A program made the translations under genes and the position numbers. 64,000 nt of DNA from Cellulosimicrobium terreum (GTDB lineage Bacteria > Actinomycetota > Actinomycetes > Actinomycetales > Cellulomonadaceae). Under the pieces are notes generated by a model. That model ran no database searches. It saw nothing but the letters and a program-made list of their open reading frames with translations, and was not told the DNA's origin. Position 1 is the stretch's first letter. Every line of letters starts with the position of its first letter. The stretch spans positions 535,026-599,025 of the forward strand of contig JACYFD010000002.1 in NCBI GenBank assembly GCA_014803435.1, in the 5' to 3' direction. Below, in pieces: positions 1-7,813 of the stretch.

Positions 1-112
1 CGTCCGCGGTCGTCGTCTCGTCGTCGGACGTGGCGCCGAGCACGGAGCAGCCGGCGAGCACGGCTGCCGCGGCGCCGGCGGTGAGGTAGGTCAGGGGTCG
101 GCGGATGCGCAT
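1..112 (-). CDS. Lipoprotein N-terminus (partial)
   Basis: Only the first 37 codons lie in the window; the gene runs off the left edge. The peptide begins MRIRRPLTYLTAG and has a hydrophobic stretch ending in a lipobox LAGC, so it should be exported and lipid-anchored. Its ATG overlaps the stop of the upstream VTC gene (TGATG), so it is the third gene of that operon. In actinobacteria the VTC / DUF4956 pair is often followed by a CotH-kinase-like secreted protein. That identity is inferred from context only, because no catalytic part is visible. Confidence 0.6.
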   Translation of the reverse strand, partial: MRIRRPLTYLTAGAAAAVLAGCSVLGATSDDETTTAD

Positions 113-948
113 CAGATGCTCCTGTCGTGGGAAGGGTCGGTGAGGTGGCGGCGGATGACGCGGCGCCACGGGCCGTCGGGAAGGTCCGGGCGCAGCAGCG
201 CCATGCCGGTGCCGTACTTGGAGATCCGCTCGGGTCGGTGGCCGTGGCGCCACAGGATCCGGTCGAGGGACGACGGCGTGGAGCCGCCCTTCGTCTCGAC
301 GATCACCAGGTGGGGGACGGCCCGCATCACGGGACGACCCACGGGGCCGTGCCCGAGCTCCCACGTGAGGCCGGTGTCGAGCGTGGCTCGCGCCCCGCCG
401 TCGGGCCCGGGGAGGTGGATCGTCGTGCGCCGGTAGCGCGAGACGAGACCCGCCTCGAGGTGCATCCGGTCGGCCGCCCGCACGCCCTCCGTCGTGAGGG
501 TCGTCGCGACGAACGCGCACCCGTCGCCGAGCACGGCGGGGTCGTCCAGGTGCGGTTCGCGCTGCTTGAGCGTGGTGCCGCGCGCCGCGCGGGTCTTGAC
601 CTCGAGGAAGCTGTCGCCCGAGTCGAGGTAGGTCCGGGTGCGTACCTTGAAGCGGCGCCGGCGCCGGGTCGCGGTGAGGCGGAACGACGCGAGGTCCGAG
701 GTGTCGAAGTAGACCGACTCGTAGCCGAACTGCCGGTTGCCGTCCATCTCGAGCACCCGCGCCCCACCCTGCTCGGCGAGGGCGCCGAGCACGGTGACGG
801 CGTCGTCCACGGTGAGGACGTACTTGCGGTCGACCCGGGTGAGGAGCGCGGCGGAAGTCACGAGCTCGTCGAGGCCGATCGCGTCGAGCGGGCGCAGCGC
901 GTCCCGGACGTCGTCGTGCGCGCGGGCGGCGGTGACGACGGCGGTCAT
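112..948 (-). CDS. VTC-domain polyphosphate polymerase-like protein
   Basis: 278 residues. The pattern fits the VTC domain, which makes polyphosphate from ATP inside a triphosphate-tunnel-type fold. It has an early RVDRKYVL segment, then YESVYFDT, a basic run RRRRFKVRTRTY, FLEVKTR, SRYRRTTIH and a late VIVETKG. Alternating basic and acidic strands of this kind line the tunnel in the family. The ATG at 948 overlaps the DUF4956 stop by four bases, so the genes are translationally coupled. The protein has no membrane segment of its own, and its partner DUF4956 supplies one. Polymer synthesis is family knowledge and is not proven for the bacterial stand-alone form. Confidence 0.8.
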   Translation of the reverse strand: MTAVVTAARAHDDVRDALRPLDAIGLDELVTSAALLTRVDRKYVLTVDDAVTVLGALAEQGGARVLEMDGNRQFGYESVYFDTSDLASFRLTATRRRRRFKVRTRTYLDSGDSFLEVKTRAARGTTLKQREPHLDDPAVLGDGCAFVATTLTTEGVRAADRMHLEAGLVSRYRRTTIHLPGPDGGARATLDTGLTWELGHGPVGRPVMRAVPHLVIVETKGGSTPSSLDRILWRHGHRPERISKYGTGMALLRPDLPDGPWRRVIRRHLTDPSHDRSI

Positions 949-1529
949 GCCGGCACCCCGACCCGCGCGGGCGACTCCTGCGGCGCCTGGTAGCGCACGT
1001 CGACCCACGTGGTGTCGTTGACGAGGTCGACGCGCTGCACGTTCGCGCCACGGACGCGCGCGCCGAGCAGCTGCTCGAGGTGCGCGACGAGCTCCGCCTC
1101 GTCGATGATCGCCCGGTCGAGGACGATCGTCTGGGTGCGCGACCGGCTCAGCACGCGCGGGTGGTCGACGACCGCGATGACGACGAGCACGAGCGCGATC
1201 CCCGCGAGGGAGAGCCATCCTGTGGTGGCGCCGAGGCCGCCGAGGCCGCCGAGCAGGCCGAGCGCGAGCGCCGCGAAGTAGTACGCGACCTCGGTCTGGG
1301 AGAGCTCGGTGGAGCGGAGGCGGATGATCGACAGCACGCCGAACAGGCCGAGCCCCAGTCCCGCACCCACGCTGCTCGACGCGAGCGTGGCCGCGACCGC
1401 CAGGACGCCGACGTTCACGCCGAGGTAGGCGACGACGAGGTCGCGCCGCCGGTGGCGTGGGTAGTAGAGGGCGAACGCGAGGATCGTCACCGCGACGAGG
1501 TCGACGACGTAGAGGAGAGGCTGGGACAC
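945..1529 (-). CDS. DUF4956 membrane protein
   Basis: About 194 residues from GTG 1529, which has GGAG seven bases upstream. An ATG at 1577 is in frame but lacks a ribosome site. Three to four hydrophobic helices come first (VDLVAVTILAFALYY, LGVNVGVLAVAATLA, GLGLGLFGVLSIIRLRS, YYFAALALGLLGG), followed by a soluble tail with conserved VVDHPR and a C-terminal beta-rich part. DUF4956 proteins regularly sit next to VTC-domain polymerases and probably anchor or gate them. It is the first gene of a leftward operon that diverges from the iron-regulated genes. Confidence 0.8.
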   Translation of the reverse strand: MSQPLLYVVDLVAVTILAFALYYPRHRRRDLVVAYLGVNVGVLAVAATLASSSVGAGLGLGLFGVLSIIRLRSTELSQTEVAYYFAALALGLLGGLGGLGATTGWLSLAGIALVLVVIAVVDHPRVLSRSRTQTIVLDRAIIDEAELVAHLEQLLGARVRGANVQRVDLVNDTTWVDVRYQAPQESPARVGVPA

Positions 1530-1683
1530 GGGGAGGCTCCAGGGCCGGGGCGCGGGGCGCCGTGGACGATGACTCATCCATTGGGCGTCCCGACGCTGTG
1601 CGCCTGCTGTGCGGGGCACAGGGTGCGCGTATGAGTGCGGGGCGGTGTGACCGGAGTCATGACAGCGGAGGCAGGAGGTGATG

Positions 1684-1697
1684 TTAGGTTTGCCTAA
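1684..1697. promoter_or_regulatory. Iron box (IdeR/DtxR-type) of siderophore genes
   Basis: TTAGGTTTGCCTAA is an interrupted palindrome (TTAGG/CCTAA) that closely resembles half of the 19-bp actinobacterial iron-box consensus. It lies 41 bases before the ATG of the siderophore-interacting protein, where a ferrous-iron-loaded repressor would block transcription. It is a direct sequence match; regulator identity is inferred. Confidence 0.75.
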
Positions 1698-1737
1698 GAC
1701 GAACCAGCCATCGACGGCCACGATTCGAGAGGTAGGC

Positions 1738-2577
1738 ATGTCGACCACCACCACGCAGGCACCTCGCCGCGCCCGCCCGCAGATCGTCCTCGAGGTCCTC
1801 GAGACCTCGTGGCTCGCACCCCACATGGTGCGGATCGTCGCCGGAGGCCCCGGCTTCGCCGATTTCACCGGCAACGAGTCCACCGACAAGTACGTCAAGA
1901 TCTTCTTCGCCCGGCCCGAGCTCGGGCTCGAGCCCCCGTACGACGTCGCCGCGCTGCGCGAGACCCTCGCCCCGCAGGACCTGCCCGTGACCCGCACCTA
2001 CACCGTCCGCTGGGTCGACGAGGAGGCGCAGCGCCTCGCCATCGACTTCGTCGTGCACGGCGACGAGGGCCTCGCCGGCCCGTGGGCCGCGACCGCGCAG
2101 CCCGGGGACCGTCTCGTCCTCACCGGGCCCGGCGGGATGTACGCCCCCGACCCCGCCACCGACTGGCACCTCCTCGCCGGCGACGACGCGGCGATCCCCG
2201 CGATCGCCGCCGCGCTCGAGGCCATGGGGCCCGACGCCGTCGGGCTGGCCTTCGTCGAGGTCGGGACCGAGGCGGACGTGCAGCCGCTCGCCGCGCCGCC
2301 CGGCATCGACGTCACCTGGCTCTTCCGCGGCGACGCACCCGCCGGAACGACGACGCTGCTTCCCGACGCCGTGCACGCCGCCCGCTGGCCCGAGGGCCGC
2401 GTGCAGGTCTTCGCGCACGGCGAGCGCGAGGCGATGAAGGCGTTGCGACGCGTCTTCACCGAGCGTGAGGTGCCCCGCACCGACCTGTCCCTGTCCGGCT
2501 ACTGGGCGTACGGACGCGCCGAGGACCGGTTCCAGGCGGAGAAGCGTGAACCCATCGGACAGATCTTCGAGGACTGA
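1738..2577 (+). CDS. Siderophore-interacting protein (FAD ferric reductase)
   Basis: 279 residues, a normal length for SIP/ViuB enzymes, which use FAD and NAD(P)H to release iron from ferric siderophores in the cytoplasm. The FAD-binding signature is LPVTRTYTVRW (about residues 82-92), then the D-x-x-H-G region (DFVVHGDEG) and the NAD-binding C-terminal lobe. It ends in the family motif SGYWAYGRAEDRFQAEK. The ATG at 1738 has GAGAGGTAGG just upstream; the frame also opens at an earlier ATG, but that lies inside the iron box. It is followed six bases later by the binding lipoprotein. Confidence 0.9.
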   Translation: MSTTTTQAPRRARPQIVLEVLETSWLAPHMVRIVAGGPGFADFTGNESTDKYVKIFFARPELGLEPPYDVAALRETLAPQDLPVTRTYTVRWVDEEAQRLAIDFVVHGDEGLAGPWAATAQPGDRLVLTGPGGMYAPDPATDWHLLAGDDAAIPAIAAALEAMGPDAVGLAFVEVGTEADVQPLAAPPGIDVTWLFRGDAPAGTTTLLPDAVHAARWPEGRVQVFAHGEREAMKALRRVFTEREVPRTDLSLSGYWAYGRAEDRFQAEKREPIGQIFED

Positions 2578-2583
2578 GGAAAC

Positions 2584-3630
2584 ATGAACGCACGTACCCG
2601 CGCGGCCCGCACCGGCCGCGTCGCACGCACCGCCCTCGCGGGCGCCACCGCCGTCGCGCTGATGGCGCTCGCCGCCTGCTCCGGCTCGGGCGACGACGCC
2701 GACGCGGCCGACCCGTCGCCGTCCGGCAGCGAGGACGCCGACGCGGCGGTCGACGAGTTCCCCGTGACCGTCACCACCGCCTTCGGCGACGTCGAGATCC
2801 CCGAGGAGCCGACGCGTGTCGTCGCGCTCGGCTGGGGCGACGCCGAGACGGCGCTCGCGCTCGGCGTCGAGCCCGTCGGGGCGAGCGACTGGCTCGCGTT
2901 CGGCGGCGACGGCGTCGGCCCGTGGCTCGACGGCGCGTACACCGAGTCGCCCGAGATCGTCGACACGCTCGAGCCGTCGTACGAGCAGGTCGCGCTCCTC
3001 GAGCCCGACGTCATCCTCGACGTGAAGTCGTCCGGCGACCCGGAGCGCTACGAGCGCCTCTCCGAGATCGCGCCCACCGTCGCCGTGCCCGAGGGCGGCG
3101 AGGCGTACCTCGCGTCCATGGACGACCAGGTCGGCATGATCGCCTCCGCGCTGGGACGCAGCGAGGCCGGCGACGAGCTCCTCGCCGAGGTCGACGACGC
3201 GTACGCCGCCGCGCGTGACGAGCACCCCGACTTCGACGGCAAGACCGCCGTCATCGGCTCCTACTGGTCCGAGGGCTTCGGCGCGTACGTGTCGTCGTCC
3301 AGCCGCGGCGAGTTCATGCAGGCGCTCGGGTTCGTCACCAAGCCCGAGATCGACGAGGCCGCGGGCGACGAGTTCTCCGTGAACCTCGGGACCGAGAACC
3401 TCGACATGCTCGACGCCGACCTCACCGTCATCCAGCCCATCGGGTTCACCGCCGCCGAGGTCGAGGAGCAGCCGCTCTTCCAGGCCGTCCCGTCCGTCGC
3501 CGACGGGCGCTACGTCGTGTTCGACGACAAGGACCTGTCGAACGCCTTCTCGCTCGGCACCCCGACCGCCGTGATCTTCGCGGTCGACAACGTCGTCCCG
3601 CTGTTCGCCGAGGCTCTCGGCGGCGCGTGA
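2584..3630 (+). CDS. Ferric-siderophore substrate-binding lipoprotein
   Basis: 348 residues. An arginine-rich N-terminus and hydrophobic core end in the lipobox LAAC, and then an acidic serine-rich linker precedes the domain. The mature part is a type III periplasmic-binding fold (FecB/FepB/FhuD class): TRVVALGWGDAETALALGVEPVG, then LLEPDVILDVKSSGD, a long spine helix, and LDADLTVIQPIGF. It has GAGGAA before the ATG and is co-transcribed with the SIP gene under the iron box. No permease or ATPase gene follows, so its membrane partner must be encoded elsewhere. Confidence 0.88.
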   Translation: MNARTRAARTGRVARTALAGATAVALMALAACSGSGDDADAADPSPSGSEDADAAVDEFPVTVTTAFGDVEIPEEPTRVVALGWGDAETALALGVEPVGASDWLAFGGDGVGPWLDGAYTESPEIVDTLEPSYEQVALLEPDVILDVKSSGDPERYERLSEIAPTVAVPEGGEAYLASMDDQVGMIASALGRSEAGDELLAEVDDAYAAARDEHPDFDGKTAVIGSYWSEGFGAYVSSSSRGEFMQALGFVTKPEIDEAAGDEFSVNLGTENLDMLDADLTVIQPIGFTAAEVEEQPLFQAVPSVADGRYVVFDDKDLSNAFSLGTPTAVIFAVDNVVPLFAEALGGA

Positions 3631-3728
3631 TCCCGCGGCCCCGCCTGGCGTTCACACGACGGGCGGGGGCCGATTCGGTGTCCGGGGGTCGGAGCGGGTA
3701 TCCTTCCTGGGCCGGGTTCCCCGGCATA

Positions 3729-3818
3729 GGTAGCGTGTCCGAGCGGCCTAAGGAGCACGCCTCGAAAGCGTGTGTGGGTGAAAGTCCACCGTGAGTTCGA
3801 ATCTCACCGCTACCGCCA
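3729..3818 (+). tRNA. tRNA-Ser(CGA)
   Basis: Acceptor arms GGTAGCG (3729-3735) and CGCTACC (3808-3814) pair perfectly, followed by discriminator G and an encoded CCA at 3816-3818. The anticodon stem CACGC/GCGTG encloses CTCGAAA, giving anticodon CGA. A long variable arm and the T loop GTTCGAATC are present, as expected for a class II serine tRNA. A TATCCT -10-like hexamer sits at 3699-3704. Remains of an integrase lie directly downstream, so the tRNA 3' end is probably a past attachment site. Confidence 0.95.
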
Positions 3819-3820
3819 CC

Positions 3821-3864
3821 CGAAGGGCCCCACCCGCAGAATCATGCGGATGTGGGGCCCTTCG
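3821..3864. terminator. Strong hairpin after tRNA-Ser
   Basis: The arms CGAAGGGCCCCAC (3821-3833) and GTGGGGCCCTTCG (3852-3864) pair without mismatch. An inner CCGCA/TGCGG stem extends the hairpin. It starts three bases after the tRNA CCA. There is no clear T-run, which is common in high-GC actinobacteria. Confidence 0.8.
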
Positions 3865-4160
3865 TCATGCGGTTCTCCCACTCGCGCAGTCCCTGCGCAG
3901 CAGCACGAAGTCCTCGAGCCCGAGCGTGCGGACCTCGGTCCGGCGCGGCTTGCGCACGGTCACCGCGTCGCGGACCGGGTTGAACGGCGCCGCCCCGCAA
4001 CGGACGCACAACACCATGGCCTGCGACATGACGTTGCGCGCTTGTCGCGCGGTGTCGAATCCTCTGCGCCGAGCCCAGCGCCATGAGCACGCGGTTGATC
4101 GCGACGGACGTGACCTCCGGACCCCACCGTTGAGCAACCTTGGTGTACGGGGGCGCGCGT
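3847..4160 (-). pseudogene. Decayed tyrosine-integrase fragment
   Basis: Reading leftward, three pieces in two frames resemble the central part of actinophage tyrosine integrases. These are WGPEVTSVAINRVLMALG, then ARQARNVMSQAMVLCVRCGA with NPVRDAV and EVRTLGLEDFVLLR, then LREWENRM. The order matches the family (core-binding helix, then A-x-x-V-S-x-A-x-x-L-A-V-R-x-G-A, NPVRD, E-V-R-x-L, and L-R-x-W-E-x-R), but at least two frameshifts break it and no catalytic R-H-R-Y region is present. It abuts the tRNA-Ser terminator, the usual place for an integrase gene. Assignment is by pattern recognition only. Confidence 0.55.
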
Positions 4161-4195
4161 TGTCACCCGGCGGCTCGACTCGACTACGCAACCCT

Positions 4196-4230
4196 ATGCC
4201 AGTTACTAGATGCTTCCTGATAACTAGCAT
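4196..4230. promoter_or_regulatory. Inverted repeat over the AbiE-like promoter
   Basis: ATGCCAGTTA (4196-4205) and TAACTAGCAT (4221-4230) are inverted with one mismatch and a 15-bp spacer. The right arm contains a TAGCAT -10-like hexamer at 4225-4230, 11 bases before the GTG start. AbiEi antitoxins are known to bind inverted repeats in their own promoters, so this is the likely autoregulatory operator. The very short leader suggests near-leaderless translation. Confidence 0.6.
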
Positions 4231-4241
4231 AGTCTTCGAAC

Positions 4242-5228
4242 GTGTGGCGAGAGGTGCTTGCGGACGCGGGCGTCACGGTGGAGACCGCTGACGCGTATCG
4301 GGTGCGCCTGCGTGACGAGGCCGGCGAGCACGTTCTGGCACTCAGGCGTTCGACCAGGGTGCTCTCACCGTCCCAGATCCCTCCGGCACCGGCAGAGCCA
4401 GCCCTGCTCGTGGTACCCCGGGCGACGCCCCGCGCCCTGGCGGCGGCGCTGGTGAAGGGCTGGAACGTCGTCAGCGATGCGGGACAGCTCTCGTTGCGGC
4501 TTCGCGGCCGCGAGTATGCGGGCACTGCCTCAGAACCTGCGTCGACGGCAGAACGCACGGCACCGCGTGGGCCCAAGCCGTGGACGACGTTAATGCTCGC
4601 GCGGCGCCTGCTCGCTGGCCCGCCTGCGACCCAGGTCGTGCTGGCCGAGAGGGTCCAGGCATCGCAGTCGCGGGTCTCGCGAGCGTTGTCGCGCCTGGCC
4701 GACCTCGACCTGGTCGAGCGTGGGGCGTCGGGGTGGGAACCTGTTGGCTGGGACTCGTTGTGCGACTGGTGGATGGAGATCTATCCAGGTCCGGGCGGGA
4801 TCCAGAGCTACTGGTACTCGCTGGAATCGCCGCGCGACCAGGTTCGCAAGGCGCTCGCCCTGCTCGGGAACGACGCGGTCGTGTCCGGTGACGTGGCGGC
4901 CGATGCGATCGCGCCCTGGCGCCGACCTGCCGGCGCGGTGATCTATGTGCGTGCAGGCGTCTCGCTCGAGGCCGCGGGTCTGGTCCCTGTCGCCTCGGCG
5001 GCCGAGGCGACGCTCACGGTCAGCGCACCCGAGGACACCAGCGTCTGGCTGCCGCGCGCCTGGCGGGGTGTCGACGTACCGGTCGCGGACCCGCTGCAGA
5101 TCGTCTACGACGTCGCCCGTGGCAGCGGCACCGACCGGGACGAGGCCGCCCATCACCTGCGCGAGGCACTCCGGACCACTCTGCGCCCGACGTGGCAAGA
5201 AGCGATCACAGGGAGACCCGATGCCTGA
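4242..5228 (+). CDS. AbiEi-like type IV antitoxin (winged helix)
   Basis: 328 residues from a GTG that lacks an obvious ribosome site but lies just after a -10-like hexamer. Residues about 110-165 look like a winged helix-turn-helix (LLAGPPATQVVLAERVQASQ, then SRALSRLADLDLVERG). The rest resembles the C-terminal antitoxin domain of AbiEi-family proteins. It overlaps the next gene by eight bases, the usual two-gene arrangement of AbiE systems, in which the antitoxin represses the operon and antagonises a nucleotidyltransferase toxin. The family link is distant and rests on layout and the HTH. Position beside tRNA-Ser and an integrase relic suggests horizontal arrival. Confidence 0.6.
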   Translation: MWREVLADAGVTVETADAYRVRLRDEAGEHVLALRRSTRVLSPSQIPPAPAEPALLVVPRATPRALAAALVKGWNVVSDAGQLSLRLRGREYAGTASEPASTAERTAPRGPKPWTTLMLARRLLAGPPATQVVLAERVQASQSRVSRALSRLADLDLVERGASGWEPVGWDSLCDWWMEIYPGPGGIQSYWYSLESPRDQVRKALALLGNDAVVSGDVAADAIAPWRRPAGAVIYVRAGVSLEAAGLVPVASAAEATLTVSAPEDTSVWLPRAWRGVDVPVADPLQIVYDVARGSGTDRDEAAHHLREALRTTLRPTWQEAITGRPDA

Positions 5229-5982
5229 CCTGACACTCGCATCGATCTCCCGCGCCGAGGACGCCGGCTACCTCGCCCTCGTCGACATCGCCGACGTGGC
5301 TCGGCGCCTGGCGGTCGACTACCGGCTCGTGGGCGGGCACATGGTCTCCCTGCTCATGGCTCGCCACCAGGTCGCCGACGTACCCAGCCGTGAGACGGCC
5401 GACGCCGACCTTGGCGCCGAGTTCTCCGTGGTCGGGGACCAACGTCTCGTCGACGCGCTGACCGAGCTCGGCTACACGCGACCGCTCTCCTCCAACAGAT
5501 TCGTCCGCGCCCTGGACGGCGGGCTCGAGGCGGTGATCGACGTCCTCGCCCCCTCGTACACCGGCAAGCACCGGCCGAACCAGAGGCACGGTGTGCTCGT
5601 CGTCGACGAGATCCCCGGGCTTGGCTACGCCCTCTCGGCGCAACCGACGGTGCTCGACCTCGCCGTCGTCCTCACGAGCGGCGCCGGGCTCAGCACGACC
5701 GTCCGACTCCCGGGACCGCTTCCGGCGCTCTTCCTGAAGCTCCTGGCGTACGACTCGCGGCATGCGCCCAAGGACGCCGAGGACATCTGGCGCATGCTCG
5801 CGGTCTGCCACGCTGCCGGTGTTGGGCCGGGTGACTGGAAGAACACGGCGACGCATCGTGACGCCGCGACGATCCTGACTCGGCTCTCCGCGATCAACAG
5901 CACGGCGCTACGGCAGATCACCACCGACCGTGCGGTCCATGCACGCATCCGCGCCCTGGTGTTGGCCATCGGCCCTCAGTGA
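5221..5982 (+). CDS. AbiEii-like nucleotidyltransferase toxin
   Basis: 253 residues. Near the N-terminus is LVGGHMVSLLMARHQ (G-G at residues 38-39), followed by RETADADLG with the D-x-D pair (residues 61 and 63). This is the GG...T-x-D-x-D signature of DNA-polymerase-beta-like nucleotidyltransferases such as AbiEii and MenT. Later LPALFLKLLAYDSRHAPKDAED matches the family helix containing K and a K-D-x-x-D motif. Members inactivate tRNA or other targets by adding nucleotides and can block phage growth. Here a histidine follows the GG. The pairing with the upstream regulator supports a type IV-like toxin-antitoxin call. Confidence 0.65.
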   Translation: MPDLTLASISRAEDAGYLALVDIADVARRLAVDYRLVGGHMVSLLMARHQVADVPSRETADADLGAEFSVVGDQRLVDALTELGYTRPLSSNRFVRALDGGLEAVIDVLAPSYTGKHRPNQRHGVLVVDEIPGLGYALSAQPTVLDLAVVLTSGAGLSTTVRLPGPLPALFLKLLAYDSRHAPKDAEDIWRMLAVCHAAGVGPGDWKNTATHRDAATILTRLSAINSTALRQITTDRAVHARIRALVLAIGPQ

Positions 5983-6048
5983 CTGCCTCAGAAGACCGTC
6001 CTCGGGGTCAAGGGCGGCTCACGTCGGGCTGATGGGATCGACAACTCG

Positions 6049-6714
6049 TCAGGTGCCGCCGCGCAGGCGGACCCACAGCGGGTCGCGTTCGCCGATCCCG
6101 GAGACGAGGCGCATGACCCCGCCGAGCTGGCCGCAGCCGCACAGGAGCGAGAGCAGCCCGGCGGCGACGAAGGCCGACGCGAGACCGGGCATCTCCCAGA
6201 TCCCGGTCGGGGCGAACGCTGCGGAGGTGCCGAGCACCCCGACGAGGAACGCGAGCGCGGACGTGGTGATGCGGGCGAACACGGGCGGGTCGAAGTTGAC
6301 GCTGCGGGCTTCCCACCAGCCCGACGCACGACGTGTCCGGCCTGCGGCGCGGTAGGGCAGGCGGAGCCACCACGCTGCTGCGCGGGCGAGGGCGTGTCCG
6401 GTGCGCCAGAGCCGGAAGAGCAGGACACCGCAGACGGACAGGAGGCCGAGGCCGACCAGGACCAGCGCACCGCCGACGATGAGCACGACGGGATCCGGGG
6501 CCAGCGCCCGGATCATCTCGACAGCCAGCCCGCTCAGGAGGGTGCCCACGACCGCGCCCGTCCAGGCTCCTGTCCCGCACCACCACCGGCTCCACCGCTC
6601 GTAGTCGCGACGGAGCTCGGCCGCGGCGGCGTCGGCTCGTGCCGGTGACCCCTGCCCGGCGTCGGCCTCGTCGATCAGCGGCCGCGACGAGGGGCGGACG
6701 AGGGACAACGGCAT
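6049..6714 (-). CDS. Hypothetical four-helix membrane protein
   Basis: 221 residues, not assigned to a family. A charged N-terminal third is followed by hydrophobic helices near residues 50-68 (GAVVGTLLSGLAVEM), 75-100 (VVLIVGGALVLVGLGLLSVCGV), 148-168 (TTSALAFLVGVLGTSAAF) and 180-200 (ASAFVAAGLLSLLCG). A basic tryptophan-rich loop sits between the second and third. It stands alone, convergent with the AbiE-like pair, and marks either the end of the island or the return to ordinary chromosome. Confidence 0.6.
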   Translation of the reverse strand: MPLSLVRPSSRPLIDEADAGQGSPARADAAAAELRRDYERWSRWWCGTGAWTGAVVGTLLSGLAVEMIRALAPDPVVLIVGGALVLVGLGLLSVCGVLLFRLWRTGHALARAAAWWLRLPYRAAGRTRRASGWWEARSVNFDPPVFARITTSALAFLVGVLGTSAAFAPTGIWEMPGLASAFVAAGLLSLLCGCGQLGGVMRLVSGIGERDPLWVRLRGGT

Positions 6715-6792
6715 GCTCCGAGGCTACCCACCGGAGGCCCCGGACCGGGTCGCGGGGCCCTCCTCGGTCGGCGCCGGGCGGCGCGTGCCCGG

Positions 6793-6861
6793 GTGGTCGC
6801 CGCTCCGACGTCCAGGCTGCGCCTCCGGGAGATGACCGACGACGACCTGGACGTGTATCGA
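6793..6861 (+). pseudogene. GNAT acetyltransferase N-terminal fragment
   Basis: About 23 codons read TSRLRLREMTDDDLDVYRR, which is the standard beginning of a GNAT acetyltransferase. The rest of the domain is missing and the frame then becomes arginine-rich non-coding-like sequence before the terminator at 6919. It is probably the remnant of a deleted gene in the gap between 6714 and 7007. Confidence 0.4.
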
Positions 6862-6918
6862 CGGAAGCCGGCGGAACGACGCGCGTCACCCTGTCCGTCG
6901 TGGTGTCGAGGAACAGGG

Positions 6919-6954
6919 CGAGGGGCCCTGGATCCTCGGATCCATGGCCCCTCG
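6919..6954. terminator. Hairpin terminator for the ABC exporter operon
   Basis: The arms CGAGGGGCCCTGGATCC (6919-6935) and GGATCCATGGCCCCTCG (6938-6954) pair with a single mismatch and a 2-base loop. The hairpin lies about 50 bases past the stop of the leftward ABC permease gene. Confidence 0.75.
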
Positions 6955-7006
6955 TCGTGTCGCAGGCCCTCCAGCGGGCTGCCGTGCTCCGGCGCTCGCT
7001 CCTGCC

Positions 7007-7813
7007 TCACGCGTCCCGCCGGGAGAGGGCCACGACGGCCGACCCGACCGCGACGACGACCCAGGCGAGGAACACCGTCCCGCCGACAGCGGGGCTCAGG
7101 CCGTCGGCGGTCTGGCCGATGCTGGTCATCGCGGCGCCGGCGGTGGACGGGAGGTAGTGACCGAGGTCGGCCCAGCCGGCGGGCAGGGCGAGGCTGGCGA
7201 CCATGGGGAGCACGAGGAACGCGCCGATGGTGGTGGCCACCGCCCCAGCGGAGCTGCGCAGGAGGAGCCCGATGGCCAGGCCGATCACGGCGGTGCCCGC
7301 GAGGTAGGCGACGTACGCGGCGAGGATCTCGAGCGTGGCCAGGTCGGTCAGTGCGACGGCCGCACCGCCACCCGCGGTGACGCCTCCGCCGACCACGGCC
7401 GCGCCGACGACGCCGAGGGCGGCGAAGGGGATCACGACGACGAGCAGCGCGATCACCTTGGCGCCGACGAGGGTTCTCCTGCGAGGCACCGCGGCGAGCG
7501 ACGTGCGGGCGAGCCCGGTCCCGAACTCGCGAGCACCGGCGACCGCCCCGAACGCACCGAGGAGGACCGCGACGAAGGTGCTTCCAGCGAGCGCGACGGT
7601 CAGCGTGCTGGTGCCGCCACCGCTGCCGGAGGTCATCGCGCTGATGCCGGTCATGACCGCCACGGCGGCGACGCCCGTGAACCACGTGGAGCGGGAGGAG
7701 GTGAGCTTGAGCAGCTCGGCCCGGATCGCTCGCGGCATGGTGAGCCGGAGCGAGGAACGGTCGAGCGTGCCCGTCGTGCGGCGTGCCGCGGTGGGGAGTG
7801 CGGTGGTGCTCAT
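7007..7813 (-). CDS. ABC-2 type permease
   Basis: 268 residues with the ABC-2 permease layout. A cytoplasmic N-terminus contains LRLTMPRAIRAELLKLTSSRSTW, the usual opening of this family. About six membrane helices follow, with a central REFGTGLARTSLAAVPRRR coupling segment. The ATG at 7813 overlaps the ATPase stop by four bases, so the two form one exporter operon. The substrate is unknown; such pairs commonly export antibiotics or lipids or take part in cell-envelope stress, and the neighbouring LuxR-type two-component system is a plausible regulator. Confidence 0.85.
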   Translation of the reverse strand: MSTTALPTAARRTTGTLDRSSLRLTMPRAIRAELLKLTSSRSTWFTGVAAVAVMTGISAMTSGSGGGTSTLTVALAGSTFVAVLLGAFGAVAGAREFGTGLARTSLAAVPRRRTLVGAKVIALLVVVIPFAALGVVGAAVVGGGVTAGGGAAVALTDLATLEILAAYVAYLAGTAVIGLAIGLLLRSSAGAVATTIGAFLVLPMVASLALPAGWADLGHYLPSTAGAAMTSIGQTADGLSPAVGGTVFLAWVVVAVGSAVVALSRRDA

